From Arthrobacter beigongshangensis (lineage in GTDB: Bacteria > Bacillota > Bacilli > Bacillales_A > Planococcaceae), in the NCBI RefSeq assembly GCF_016820585.1, contig NZ_JADHDX010000010.1, positions 62,001 through 126,000 on the forward strand: a stretch of 64,000 nucleotides of DNA, in the 5' to 3' direction. Of the stretch, positions 21,144 through 30,600 are shown in pieces; position 1 is the first letter of the stretch; each line of letters begins with the position of its first letter. The translations under genes were made by a program, and so were the position numbers. The notes under the pieces are model-generated. The model made no database searches. It saw only the letters and a list, made by a program, of their open reading frames with translations, and was not told the origin of the DNA.

Positions 21144-23885
21144 CTAACTTTTAAATGACAGTAAATCATCCAGCTCTGTATCGGATAACTCCGTTAGCCA
21201 CTGACTTGACTGAATGAGGTCAGCGGACAATGCGGCCTTTTCCACTAGCATTTTATCAATTTTTTCTTCGATTGTTCCAATCGTCACGAATTTATGGACA
21301 TGCACGAACTTCTTCTGACCAATTCGATAAGCACGGTCTGTCGCTTGATTTTCAACAGCAGGATTCCACCAGCGATCGGCATGTAATACATGGTTTGCAC
21401 CTGTCAGATTTAGTCCAGTGCCGCCCGCCTTCAACGAAAGAATGAAAATCGGGAACTCTCCCTCCTGGAAGGCCTCGACCAATCGGTCACGCTGTCCTTT
21501 TGGCATACTGCCCGTTAAAAACGGCACATCAATACCATGCAGCTCTGATAGGCATTGGCGGATGAGCTGCCCCATTCCAATGTATTGCGTGAAGATGAGG
21601 CATTGCTCATTATTGCCGGCAATATCAGCCGCCATCGACACAATTCTATCGAGCTTATCGGAGCGATTCATCATTTGCTCAGCAGGCGCGTGTGGCTCCT
21701 TCAAGAACAAAGCAGGGTGATTACAAAGCTGCTTTAATCGACTAAGCATTTTTAAAATAAGTCCCTTTTTTTCAAAGCCCGTTAAAGTTTGTAGCTTGAA
21801 TTTCGTTTCTTCCAGGAAACTTTCATATAAAGCAGCCTGCTCGGTTGTTAACGGACAATATTCATTTTGCTCCAGCTTTTTCGGTAAATTAAGCTGTAAA
21901 TCGGGATCGCTCTTCGTTCGGCGCAACAGAAATGGACTAATTTTAGCACGAAGCTTTCGTTTGTCTACCTCAGAATCATCACGCTCAATGGGAATGATGA
22001 AGTTATCCGTAAATCTGCGGAAATTACCAAAATACCCTCTATGGATAAAGTCGAAAATTGCCCAAAGCTCTGATAGGCGGTTTTCAATCGGCGTGCCGGT
22101 CAAAGCGATATGATGCTTACCGCGTAACTTCCGAATGACACGGGATTGCTTCGTCTGCATGTTTTTAATATTTTGTGCTTCATCTAGTGTAATACTCGCA
22201 AATTCAGTCTCCGCTAGCATTTCACCATCCTGTGAAGCAGTGCCATAGGTTGTTAAAATCACATCTGGCTTCAGCTCGGCAATAAGCCCATTGAAATCTT
22301 CGTCCTTTGCGCGCGATGGTCCGTAATGTGTATGAACAGATAATGATGGAGCGAAGCGCTCAATTTCTTTTTGCCAGTTCCCAAGGACACTTGTTGGGCA
22401 AACGATAAGCGATGGTGTAGTAGTCTCTGCTCTTGCATGGACATTGAGTAAATAAGTAATAAGTTGAATCGTCTTTCCAAGTCCCATATCATCGGCCAAG
22501 CAAGCCCCGAATTGATTATCACGCATGAAGATCAGCCAGTCATAGCCCTCCTCCTGATAAGGTCGGAGCTGTGCTTGCAGCCTCTCGGAAATGCCGGCAG
22601 AAGGAAGTCCTTTTTTCTCAGAAAGCATTTCCATATAGCCACGAAGGGATTGCTGCATTGTAAAAGCGAAAAGGGGATCATCGACTTCATCGTCCTCTTC
22701 CAGTGGAACAATTTCCTCGGGCACATCTTGAAATAGCAAATCCTTAACGGTCCATTCTCCCGCATCTGCCCGGTCCATTAAATCGCGGATCTTTCTCAAC
22801 CAGAGTGGGTCAATGTGGAACCATTCATCACCAGACCGAATGTATTCTCGATTTTCATCGACAAGTCTTCGGAAAGTTTCGTTGTCTATAGGGGTGGCCG
22901 CTAATGAAAAGTTCCAATCGAAGGCTAACACTTCATCTAAACCGGTTGCTGATTTATAGGATTGTATACTTGCGTTTGTCCGAACTTGCATTTTCGACTC
23001 TGTCACCGATTTCAACCAGGCTGGTAAAATGACAGGATAGCCGAATGACTGAAGGAGAGGAAGATCCTCCTTGATGAACGTTCTGACTTCCATATCAGAC
23101 ATCGGTGTAGAAAGAAAGCTGTCATCCGCTTCAATTGCAATGGAGCCAAGAAAGGATGTCATTTCAGACTGCTTTTTGATAATCTCGTCAGCATAAGGCT
23201 TCCATTTAGCAGGTAACGCCTCCAATGCAGGAGCATGTGCCTTACGGGAAGCGGGTAACCAATGGGTACCGCGCTCACTCACGATAACCGACTCCAGTAG
23301 CCATTCGGTATCAGCTTCTTCTATCGGCTCAGTTAGGCGGAAAGCGATGCGGATAGGCATTGTTGAAACAGATTCACCAGGCCATCCATACGTCCGTAAA
23401 TGGGGCAGTAAGGAAGGCAGTAAATCGGGAGAAATGACAGAGTTGGCCAGCTTACTACGTACTGCATAGCTAACGATGAGGGCAGCCTCTTCCGATAAAC
23501 CAGCCGCCTTGTGATTAAAACGAATACTGGTGCCATCTATTTCTGCATAATTCCATAATTCTGGGTCAAGCCAGGCCTTTGCAGCCTCACGAATAGCAGT
23601 CAGCTGTAGATCGTCTTCCGCAGAAAGCCCCTGGTATGTTGCATACGGATGCAAAGTGGAAAAGGCTTGTAGTAGCTGATCTGCCTGCAATAGGACCTCT
23701 CCAGCATCAGTCTGGGTTAGCAGTCCAAATAATGCACGTTCATTGTTGAAAAATAAATAAGAAACCAATTGATCCGGTTCTACCGAAAATCGCTTGTCAT
23801 CTTTAGCTGAAATGGAAAAAAGTCCATCATCTGTTAGGCGAATTGCCATCCGAAAGATGCGATTCAATGTGAATGTTCCATTCAT
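21144..23885 (-). CDS. ywqA: SNF2-family DEAD/DEAH-box helicase
   Basis: A 913-residue SWI2/SNF2 ATPase. An N-terminal region of about 440 residues carries a predicted bacterial SNF2-associated domain. The motor follows: LRPYQEEGYDWL, Walker A DDMGLGKTIQL (near residue 466), box II LDEAQNIKN (near 565), TGTPIENRLSELW, then the helicase C lobe with SLKAGGTGLNLT and DRAYRIGQ. It probably moves along double-stranded DNA; the cellular role is unclear. Its start overlaps the ywqB stop by four bases, so the two are translationally coupled. Confidence 0.93.
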   Translation of the reverse strand: MNGTFTLNRIFRMAIRLTDDGLFSISAKDDKRFSVEPDQLVSYLFFNNERALFGLLTQTDAGEVLLQADQLLQAFSTLHPYATYQGLSAEDDLQLTAIREAAKAWLDPELWNYAEIDGTSIRFNHKAAGLSEEAALIVSYAVRSKLANSVISPDLLPSLLPHLRTYGWPGESVSTMPIRIAFRLTEPIEEADTEWLLESVIVSERGTHWLPASRKAHAPALEALPAKWKPYADEIIKKQSEMTSFLGSIAIEADDSFLSTPMSDMEVRTFIKEDLPLLQSFGYPVILPAWLKSVTESKMQVRTNASIQSYKSATGLDEVLAFDWNFSLAATPIDNETFRRLVDENREYIRSGDEWFHIDPLWLRKIRDLMDRADAGEWTVKDLLFQDVPEEIVPLEEDDEVDDPLFAFTMQQSLRGYMEMLSEKKGLPSAGISERLQAQLRPYQEEGYDWLIFMRDNQFGACLADDMGLGKTIQLITYLLNVHARAETTTPSLIVCPTSVLGNWQKEIERFAPSLSVHTHYGPSRAKDEDFNGLIAELKPDVILTTYGTASQDGEMLAETEFASITLDEAQNIKNMQTKQSRVIRKLRGKHHIALTGTPIENRLSELWAIFDFIHRGYFGNFRRFTDNFIIPIERDDSEVDKRKLRAKISPFLLRRTKSDPDLQLNLPKKLEQNEYCPLTTEQAALYESFLEETKFKLQTLTGFEKKGLILKMLSRLKQLCNHPALFLKEPHAPAEQMMNRSDKLDRIVSMAADIAGNNEQCLIFTQYIGMGQLIRQCLSELHGIDVPFLTGSMPKGQRDRLVEAFQEGEFPIFILSLKAGGTGLNLTGANHVLHADRWWNPAVENQATDRAYRIGQKKFVHVHKFVTIGTIEEKIDKMLVEKAALSADLIQSSQWLTELSDTELDDLLSFKS

Positions 23886-25450
23886 AAGTTCAGATTTCCT
23901 TTCTCCATTTCCTCCATCAATGCCCGAAGTCTACGATTTTTTTCGCGCACAGTATCGATATATTGATTCCAAAAATCGGTTTTACCGCCTTTTTTAGAAC
24001 CGGCCTTCATTTTCTTAAATAATTTAACGGCACGTCGATAACTATGTCGGTTTTTTTCTTTAATAAAGCCCATAGCATACGTATGGAGTAGGGGCATAAC
24101 AGCTACAGGATCTGTTGACAGAGCGATTTTTAAGCCGCCAGCCTCTGCACCGTCATAGGAAACACCATATCTATGCATAAGAGCTGCCCATTCAGCGAAA
24201 CGTTCACGTTCGACGAGGAAATCCGCAAAGACATCAATGCCAGACTCGCCATAATGCGCAAACAAGCTTTCTCGGGCTTCCTCTGAAAAATCAGCTGCCT
24301 CAAATAACCCATCAATTTTTCGAACAAATGCAGGTCGGTTGACGAGCGTTAGGTTATGGTTGACATAGTCGCCAATGAAGGGCAATAAGGCTGTCATAAT
24401 AATGGAGAGCGATTCGAGATCATCATCACCTTCAGCAAGATCTGCAAGCGGCAACCAAATAGCCATATTATCGACCGATACATGATCGACCAAGTTTTCT
24501 AGCTTGTCATGCCTACCTTGTAATAAATAGAAGAAAGCGACCAAAATTTGAGCTTCCTCAGATTGCTCCTGTTGAAGAATCGTTAATTCAGCATCCCTAG
24601 CTGCTTGATTTGGAAAAAGGGACTGCCAAAAAAGGCGATAGACACGGAATCTCTCTGCGAATAGCCCAGTATTTCCAAGCGCAAATGCACGAACAAGCTC
24701 CTTTAAACGTTCGTGAAAAGCATCTGCCTCAAATAGTTTTGGCTTTGCACCAATTGCCGTCACACTATCAGTCAGTTTACCAAGCTGTTCCGTCATCCAG
24801 TTTTGTACATACCATTTCCCGTAGAAAAAAGAAGACGATTGTCCACCAAGATGTGTCTGCACATAAGTCCAGCCCGCATCCAGCACATGTAAACGATAAT
24901 ACAGCTCGAAAAGTGGCTTCCATTCCCATTCAAACGGAATAAGTGGTATCGCTTTTTGATCTATCAAAGATGTTTCGTGGATAAATACACCAGGATTTTC
25001 TGACGTTTGGATAGTCCGTAACGATTGCGTTAAACGAGCAAGTACTTCAATCCATGCTTCAGGCGTACGTGCTGATATAGAAAGCGTCATTTGCTGCGAC
25101 TCCATACGACGCCATTCATGTAGCCAATTATTCAACGAATTGAACTGCGAGTATAGATGGAAAATGACAGCAAGACGGTGCGAGCACCAGCCGTTTGAGT
25201 GACAAGTGCAATCAGCATTCATTTGCTCGAAAGAAAGTCGTACATTTTCGGGTTGATCTCCTAGGGTCATGACAGAAATCGCATCCCCAGTAGGTAAATA
25301 ATCATCTATAGCATTTTTGCGTACAAGTGCGACAGCAAGACGCACTTGAAGCGCATCTCCTTCGACACCTGGCTGAAGAGTATGTTGAATATCATTCATA
25401 AATTCATCTATTTCATTTTCGTGCAAGTAAGAAACACGTTCTACGGTCAT
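23882..25450 (-). CDS. ywqB: SWIM zinc-finger protein
   Basis: A 522-residue soluble protein. The SWIM motif CxC...CxH is at about residues 80-95 (CTCHSNGWCSHRLA), a predicted zinc-dependent nucleic-acid or protein binding unit. The rest is helical with no recognised catalytic motif. GAAGGAGTGG precedes the ATG. It is coupled to the SNF2 helicase gene by a four-base overlap; this pairing recurs in Bacillus, suggesting that the two proteins act together on DNA. Confidence 0.88.
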   Translation of the reverse strand: MTVERVSYLHENEIDEFMNDIQHTLQPGVEGDALQVRLAVALVRKNAIDDYLPTGDAISVMTLGDQPENVRLSFEQMNADCTCHSNGWCSHRLAVIFHLYSQFNSLNNWLHEWRRMESQQMTLSISARTPEAWIEVLARLTQSLRTIQTSENPGVFIHETSLIDQKAIPLIPFEWEWKPLFELYYRLHVLDAGWTYVQTHLGGQSSSFFYGKWYVQNWMTEQLGKLTDSVTAIGAKPKLFEADAFHERLKELVRAFALGNTGLFAERFRVYRLFWQSLFPNQAARDAELTILQQEQSEEAQILVAFFYLLQGRHDKLENLVDHVSVDNMAIWLPLADLAEGDDDLESLSIIMTALLPFIGDYVNHNLTLVNRPAFVRKIDGLFEAADFSEEARESLFAHYGESGIDVFADFLVERERFAEWAALMHRYGVSYDGAEAGGLKIALSTDPVAVMPLLHTYAMGFIKEKNRHSYRRAVKLFKKMKAGSKKGGKTDFWNQYIDTVREKNRRLRALMEEMEKGNLNL

Positions 25451-25522
25451 GTTGATAGGACCACTCCTTCAGAAAAGCATTCTTTCTATTATACCGCTTT
25501 TCATGCCAGACCGGAAATGATG

Positions 25523-25972
25523 TTATTCGGTATCTTCCTCTTTTGCATGCTTTTGGATTAATGTTAATAAAGATTTATTGGCATTCAGGAAAATCCGTCG
25601 ATCTTTTTCAGTTAAAAGAGCAGCCAAAGCAACAAATTCACGCAGCTCAGAACTCTCTTCAAACAGCTGTCGATGTCGATCCATAAAGCTATCCATATAA
25701 CGTTCCCGTACCTCTGATGTTTTGGCTGGCTGTGTCACCTTGAAATCCCTCACTGATTTTAAAGGAGTTCCTAAAATCATAGCCAAAAAATAATCATCTG
25801 GTACAGCGAATGTTTCCTTGACGATAGGGAGTAAATCAATTGGGAACCCTCGCTCACTCCTTTCGTAATTGGACAATGCAGCAGGGTCTATTTTTAGCTC
25901 AAGCGCAGCTTCAAGCTGTTTCATACGTAAATACTCTTCCCGATATTCCTTGAATTGTTTCCCGAAATGCAT
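25523..25972 (-). CDS. XRE-family helix-turn-helix regulator
   Basis: A 149-residue protein with an N-terminal helix-turn-helix (RMKQLEAALELKIDPAALSN then YERSERGFPIDLLP) and a helical C-terminal part. I start at the ATG at 25972 behind AGAGAGGGA; an in-frame start at 25996 would lie upstream of that site. It precedes ywqB on the same strand by 72 bases. Inverted repeats in front of it could be its operator. Target genes unknown. Confidence 0.82.
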   Translation of the reverse strand: MHFGKQFKEYREEYLRMKQLEAALELKIDPAALSNYERSERGFPIDLLPIVKETFAVPDDYFLAMILGTPLKSVRDFKVTQPAKTSEVRERYMDSFMDRHRQLFEESSELREFVALAALLTEKDRRIFLNANKSLLTLIQKHAKEEDTE

Positions 25973-26018
25973 AGTACCATCCCTCTCTTTTTTCACAACC
26001 GTATAGAAGAATAGAGTA

Positions 26019-26078
26019 GGTTTTTAATAAACCAACGATACGTTGATAAAAAGTGGCTATTCGTTGGTTTTTAATAAA
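26019..26078. promoter_or_regulatory. Putative operator region between divergent genes
   Basis: GGTTTTTAATAAA is repeated at 26019 and 26066. Between them, ACCAACGA (26031) and TCGTTGGT (26061) form an inverted repeat, and CAACGATACGTTG forms a second one. It lies between the XRE gene (minus) and the next plus-strand gene. Confidence 0.5.
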
Positions 26079-26115
26079 AAATACTATTATTGCGACTAAA
26101 GGGGGTGATGAGTCA

Positions 26116-26454
26116 TTGGAAAAACTAATTCTCTACGTACCTAATTTGGAAAAACAATTTAATGAAAGAAAAGAATTGCAACAGGCTTCTTTCATTTCAA
26201 ATACAACGAGTCATGTAAACTATATAAAGGAAGAAAGAAAACTATATATGAACACCGCGGTATTTGGAACACTTGAATTCCAAGTTGTCCTATTGGACTT
26301 TGAACAAAACAAAATGATCTTTAAAAGAAAAAAGGAATTGCCCCGCGATATACAAGACGAACTATATGAACTACTCACTTCATATCAGCTCGAATTCCAG
26401 CCAGTTCATCTGTCATTCATTATGCACAGACCCGAGCGAACAAAAATAAGATAA
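26116..26454 (+). CDS. Hypothetical 112-residue protein
   Basis: Not recognised. The protein is soluble and charged (EKQFNERKELQQ; KRKKELPRDIQDELYELL). The start is TTG at 26116 after AAAGGGGGTGATG; no ATG is available near that site. It is divergent from the XRE regulator, and the region between them carries inverted repeats, so the XRE protein may control it. Confidence 0.62.
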   Translation: MEKLILYVPNLEKQFNERKELQQASFISNTTSHVNYIKEERKLYMNTAVFGTLEFQVVLLDFEQNKMIFKRKKELPRDIQDELYELLTSYQLEFQPVHLSFIMHRPERTKIR

Positions 26455-26563
26455 TAGAAGCACCCTAAGGCGTTATGAGCAAGAAGAGCGAAATGTACAC
26501 AAAGTAGTCATAGATGTGATAGAATAGTAATAATCGGAATATTCAATTCGGGAGGGGAGAAAG

Positions 26564-27007
26564 ATGCTATCCGTACAGCGTATGACACCTTTTTTTACAA
26601 GCCAAGAGGATTTTCGTCTTCGTTTAGTATTCGCTTATCAGTATTTCTCCATCATCAAAGGAGGAGAAGTATTTCAATTCGTTCCTTCAGAGGGAAAAGA
26701 AATCGTCATCAATATGAAGAGTTTACAGGTTGAAAATCTTGGAGAAGTATTCGTATTCCAACGAGGCAACCGATTTATTCGACTGCCGCTCTATCAGCTA
26801 CTACTCATATCAGACCTTCATATTCATTTGACAACGATTCTGGAAGGGGCACTCAATCTTGAAACAGAGCTGCTCGAAGTTGTCACACTTGAAGCGGTTG
26901 AAATCCTAGAAGCTTTAGAGGAAGAAAACCGCCTCCGCATGATTGACTACGCGCTCGAAACGAATAATCTATCGATGTTCAATGAACTGACGGAAGGACT
27001 GTCGTAA
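26564..27007 (+). CDS. IDEAL-domain protein
   Basis: A 147-residue protein. The C-terminal end, RMIDYALETNNLSMFNELTE, fits the IDEAL domain, a short Bacillales motif found at the C-terminus of adaptor-like proteins. The N-terminal hundred residues are mostly beta-type and unrecognised. GGGAGGGGAGAAAG is a strong ribosome site. A terminator follows, so it is probably a single-gene unit. Role not known. Confidence 0.7.
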   Translation: MLSVQRMTPFFTSQEDFRLRLVFAYQYFSIIKGGEVFQFVPSEGKEIVINMKSLQVENLGEVFVFQRGNRFIRLPLYQLLLISDLHIHLTTILEGALNLETELLEVVTLEAVEILEALEEENRLRMIDYALETNNLSMFNELTEGLS

Positions 27008-27027
27008 TAGTGAAAAAAGGAATATGA

Positions 27028-27067
27028 AAAACACCAATCGTTAGCGACTAACGGATGGTGTTTTTTT
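27028..27067 (+). terminator. Terminator after IDEAL-domain gene
   Basis: AACACCA...CGTTAG pairs with CTAACG...TGGTGTT across CGA, followed by seven T residues. Confidence 0.9.
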
Positions 27068-27100
27068 GTCTTCAATAGCATAGAGGGAATTCAAAACTTC

Positions 27101-27202
27101 TCACCCTGTAATAAAGTAAAGCGCGACAACGAAAATAGTTGAGCCTGTCAATCCAAATAGAAAGTCCTGCCATGTTAATCCGAACTTTTTTTCCTCTTTC
27201 AT
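27101..27202 (-). CDS. Small membrane protein, 33 residues
   Basis: A short frame: ATG at 27202 (minus strand), stop at 27101. The product begins MKEEKKFGLTWQDFLFGLTG and continues with a hydrophobic stretch STIFVVALYFITG. It has a lysine-rich inner end and one membrane span. AAAGGGGCGG lies 6 bases before the ATG. Charge pattern, span and ribosome site together suggest a real small protein. Function unknown. The rest of the gap to 27629 shows no gene. Confidence 0.55.
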   Translation of the reverse strand: MKEEKKFGLTWQDFLFGLTGSTIFVVALYFITG

Positions 27203-27629
27203 AACAATCCGCCCCTTTGTCGATTTCCCGGGAAATAAGTTGAAATTCATTCCCCTATGAATCGGTCCTTGTCAGAAGGATAGACAAAAAGACCGCATTT
27301 TAAACAACAACGATTATATATCTAGTGTCTCTTTAAAGAGAAGTTGTAAGAAAATATACTGCTGCGTGACATTGTAGACAGGGAGTCCCTAAATCATCCA
27401 TTTCGAAATTAGTCTATGCGGATTGCAGCATGTCTATGCCTATAAATGATGCGCACATAACATCTGTAGCTGACGCTTCGCTTACAGTACAAAATAATTT
27501 GCTGAACGAAGATAAATAATTCACATAAAAACTACTAATTTGTAGTCTAAATTGAATCGCCCCGTAATAAGTTCTACTTATCGCACAATTTTTAGCAAGT
27601 GCAGAATAGTAGTAAAGGGGAAATGAAAA

Positions 27630-30600
27630 TTGGGGAACAAGAAGTTTAAATCATTTTTCAGTGTCATTCTTGCATTGGCAATGGTATTTTCGTTGCTGGC
27701 TCCGTTATCGGTAACAGCAAATGCAAATGCACCGAAGCCATTCAAACCGGACAACCATAATGAAAGCATCATGCAACTGAAAGCAGCAATTGCGGGGCAG
27801 GAGCAAAATCAGCTACAGCAACCCGTACTGCATCCCGATTTACAAGACCTTAAGGGAAATGAAGAAGTGGGCATTATCGTCCACCTATCTGAAGACTCTG
27901 CTGGACTCGCACATGGCAAACAGAAACTAAACAATAAAAGTTTCACAGCGGCAGAACGCTCGAAAGTGATAAATAATGTGAAGACGCAACAGGCGCAAGT
28001 GAAAAAGATGATGAAAGTGAAAAACATCAGCGTGAAAGAGAAGTTTTCCTACGACACAGTGCTGAATGGGCTGGCACTCACCGTCAAAGCGGACGAGCTA
28101 CAGGAACTACTCAATATTCCAGGAGTCACATTGATTGAACCAGATTTACTCATGTATGCACTCGACAATCCAACAAAAGATGGACAAGTCGATGCGACGA
28201 TGTCAACAAGTGCCCCACATTTAGAAATCGAAAAATTATGGGACAAAGGGATTGACGGTAAAAATATTAAAGTCGGCGTCCTCGATACGGGAATCGACTA
28301 CACCCATCCAGAGTTTGAAGGAATTTATAAAGGTGGCCGTAACTATATTCAGCATACAAGCCAATACGCACGTCCACGGGCAGACAATGATCCATACGAA
28401 ACAACACCAAAAGACCGTGCGGCGACCACTCCGGAATTCGATGCAAGGGGTAGTTCCTTCTATACATCACACGGTACGCACGTTGCCGGAACGATTGCGG
28501 CAATCGGTAACAATGCATATGGCATTAAAGGGTTGGCGCCAAAAGTAGACCTGTATGCCTACCGCGTCCTTGGTGGATACGGCAGTGGTGCAACATCTGG
28601 CATTATTAAAGGTATTGAAGACTCTGTAAAGGATGGCATGGATGTCATCAATTTATCACTCGGCGGATCGTCTAACAGCGCCATCGCCGCAGATGCAATC
28701 GCCATAAACAACGCCATGATTGAAGGGACAGTTGCAGTAGTGGCAACGGGCAACTCAGGACCAGAGCGTGGCACAATTGGCAATCCATCAACAGCAGCAC
28801 TCGGCATTGCTGTCGGGAATTCAACAAATCCCGAAGTAGAACATACAGCAACAGTGTCTGTGAAGGTAGGCGCATATGAAAAAACGACTGACATCAAACT
28901 AATGGGTGTTAAATTCGGTGAAGACCTAGCGGCAGCACTTGCAGGTGACTTCGAGGTCGTTGCCATTCCGAACATAGGAGCAGCAACAGACTACACGGGC
29001 ATTGACGTACAAGGGAAAGTGGCACTTGTTTCCCGTGGAGAGATTGCCTTTGTCGATAAAATCGCAGCAGCCAAGGCGGCGGGTGCATCTGCGATTTTAA
29101 TTCACAATGCCTCAAACGGAGCAGGAGCGCCAGGACCATCAAATGTTTACCTAGGTGACTCATTCGATTTCATTCCCGCATTTGATATGTCCTATACAGA
29201 AGGTAAAGCCCTTCGTGACGCACTTGCTGCAAATAATGGACAAGTGTCATTCAACAATTTCACAGCTGCAACAACGACTGGCGATATCATGAATCCATCC
29301 TCGTCACACGGACCGACGAATCCAGATTTTGATATTAAACCAGACGTCACGGCACCTGGAACGAATATCATGTCGACAATTCCAATGTATGGAAAAGACT
29401 CTGCAGCTGCAGATTACAGCGAAGCCTATGACCGTAAAACAGGCACATCAATGGCAACGCCGCACATCGCAGCCATCGCAGCATTGGTTAGACAAGCCAA
29501 TCCAACATGGACACCATTTGATGTCAAGGTCGCAATTTCCAACACAGCAAAATTGATTGATACGAACGCCTATGACGTCTTCGCACAAGGAGCTGGACGC
29601 GTCCAACCCTACGAAGCCGCGTACCCTACTATCCTTGCCTATTCCATGGATACAACCACTTTTTCAGGCAATGAAGTCGCGCATGAAAAAGGAACTATCA
29701 CATTCGGCAAACTGCCACAAGTAAAAGAGCAGGCCGTCACAGTGAAAAAACAAATACGTGTCGTTGATGCTGCTAAAAAAGGTGGCACCTATTCAGTACG
29801 TGTAGAAACGACAAAAGCATTTGGGACTGCCAAGGTGACAGTTAATAAACCGACGTTTACTCTGAACGATACAGAAATGCTTGAGGTCACATTAAATGCA
29901 CCAAAAGCAGCAACGAAAAAAGGTGATGAACTACTTGGGTACATCCATATTTCAGGTGGGGGAACTGAGGTTTCATTGCCATTCGCGGCAGACTTTAATG
30001 GCATAGCGGAAACGGCGATTGAAGACCTTGCAATAACAGAAACAGATCTATCATTCGATGGAGACGGCTTCAAAGATGAGGCTATGCTGACATTTAAACT
30101 TACCGGAGATGTCAAAACCAACTACATCGAACTATGGGATATCATGAATCCAGACGGTGGTGAATATGGCGATGGTTACATCGGCTACCTGCACGCAGGT
30201 ACATCCCTTGCAGCGGGCTCATATGAATTAGGCATTAAAGGGATTTACAAGCCGTGGGCAACAGCGATGCCGCAAACGACAATTCCCGATGGCCTCTACA
30301 CAATCGACTTCACGGGAGAAACAGTGTCAGGTAATCCGCCAATTATCGGTGATTATGCAGGGCCAGTTGTTGTCAAATCAACAGCGGGTACTATCGAAGG
30401 AACCGTTACAGGCACAACCGCAACAGGTAAAATCATCGACAAATATGTTGACTATCAGGCCGAACTCATCCAATACGATCTTGGCTATGACATCAACACA
30501 AAATTGAACGCAACATTTGAAGTGCTGGAAAACGATGCCGTTAAATCATCAGGCGCCGTAACACTTGCACAAGATGGCACTTTCTCCTTTGATGTGGGTA

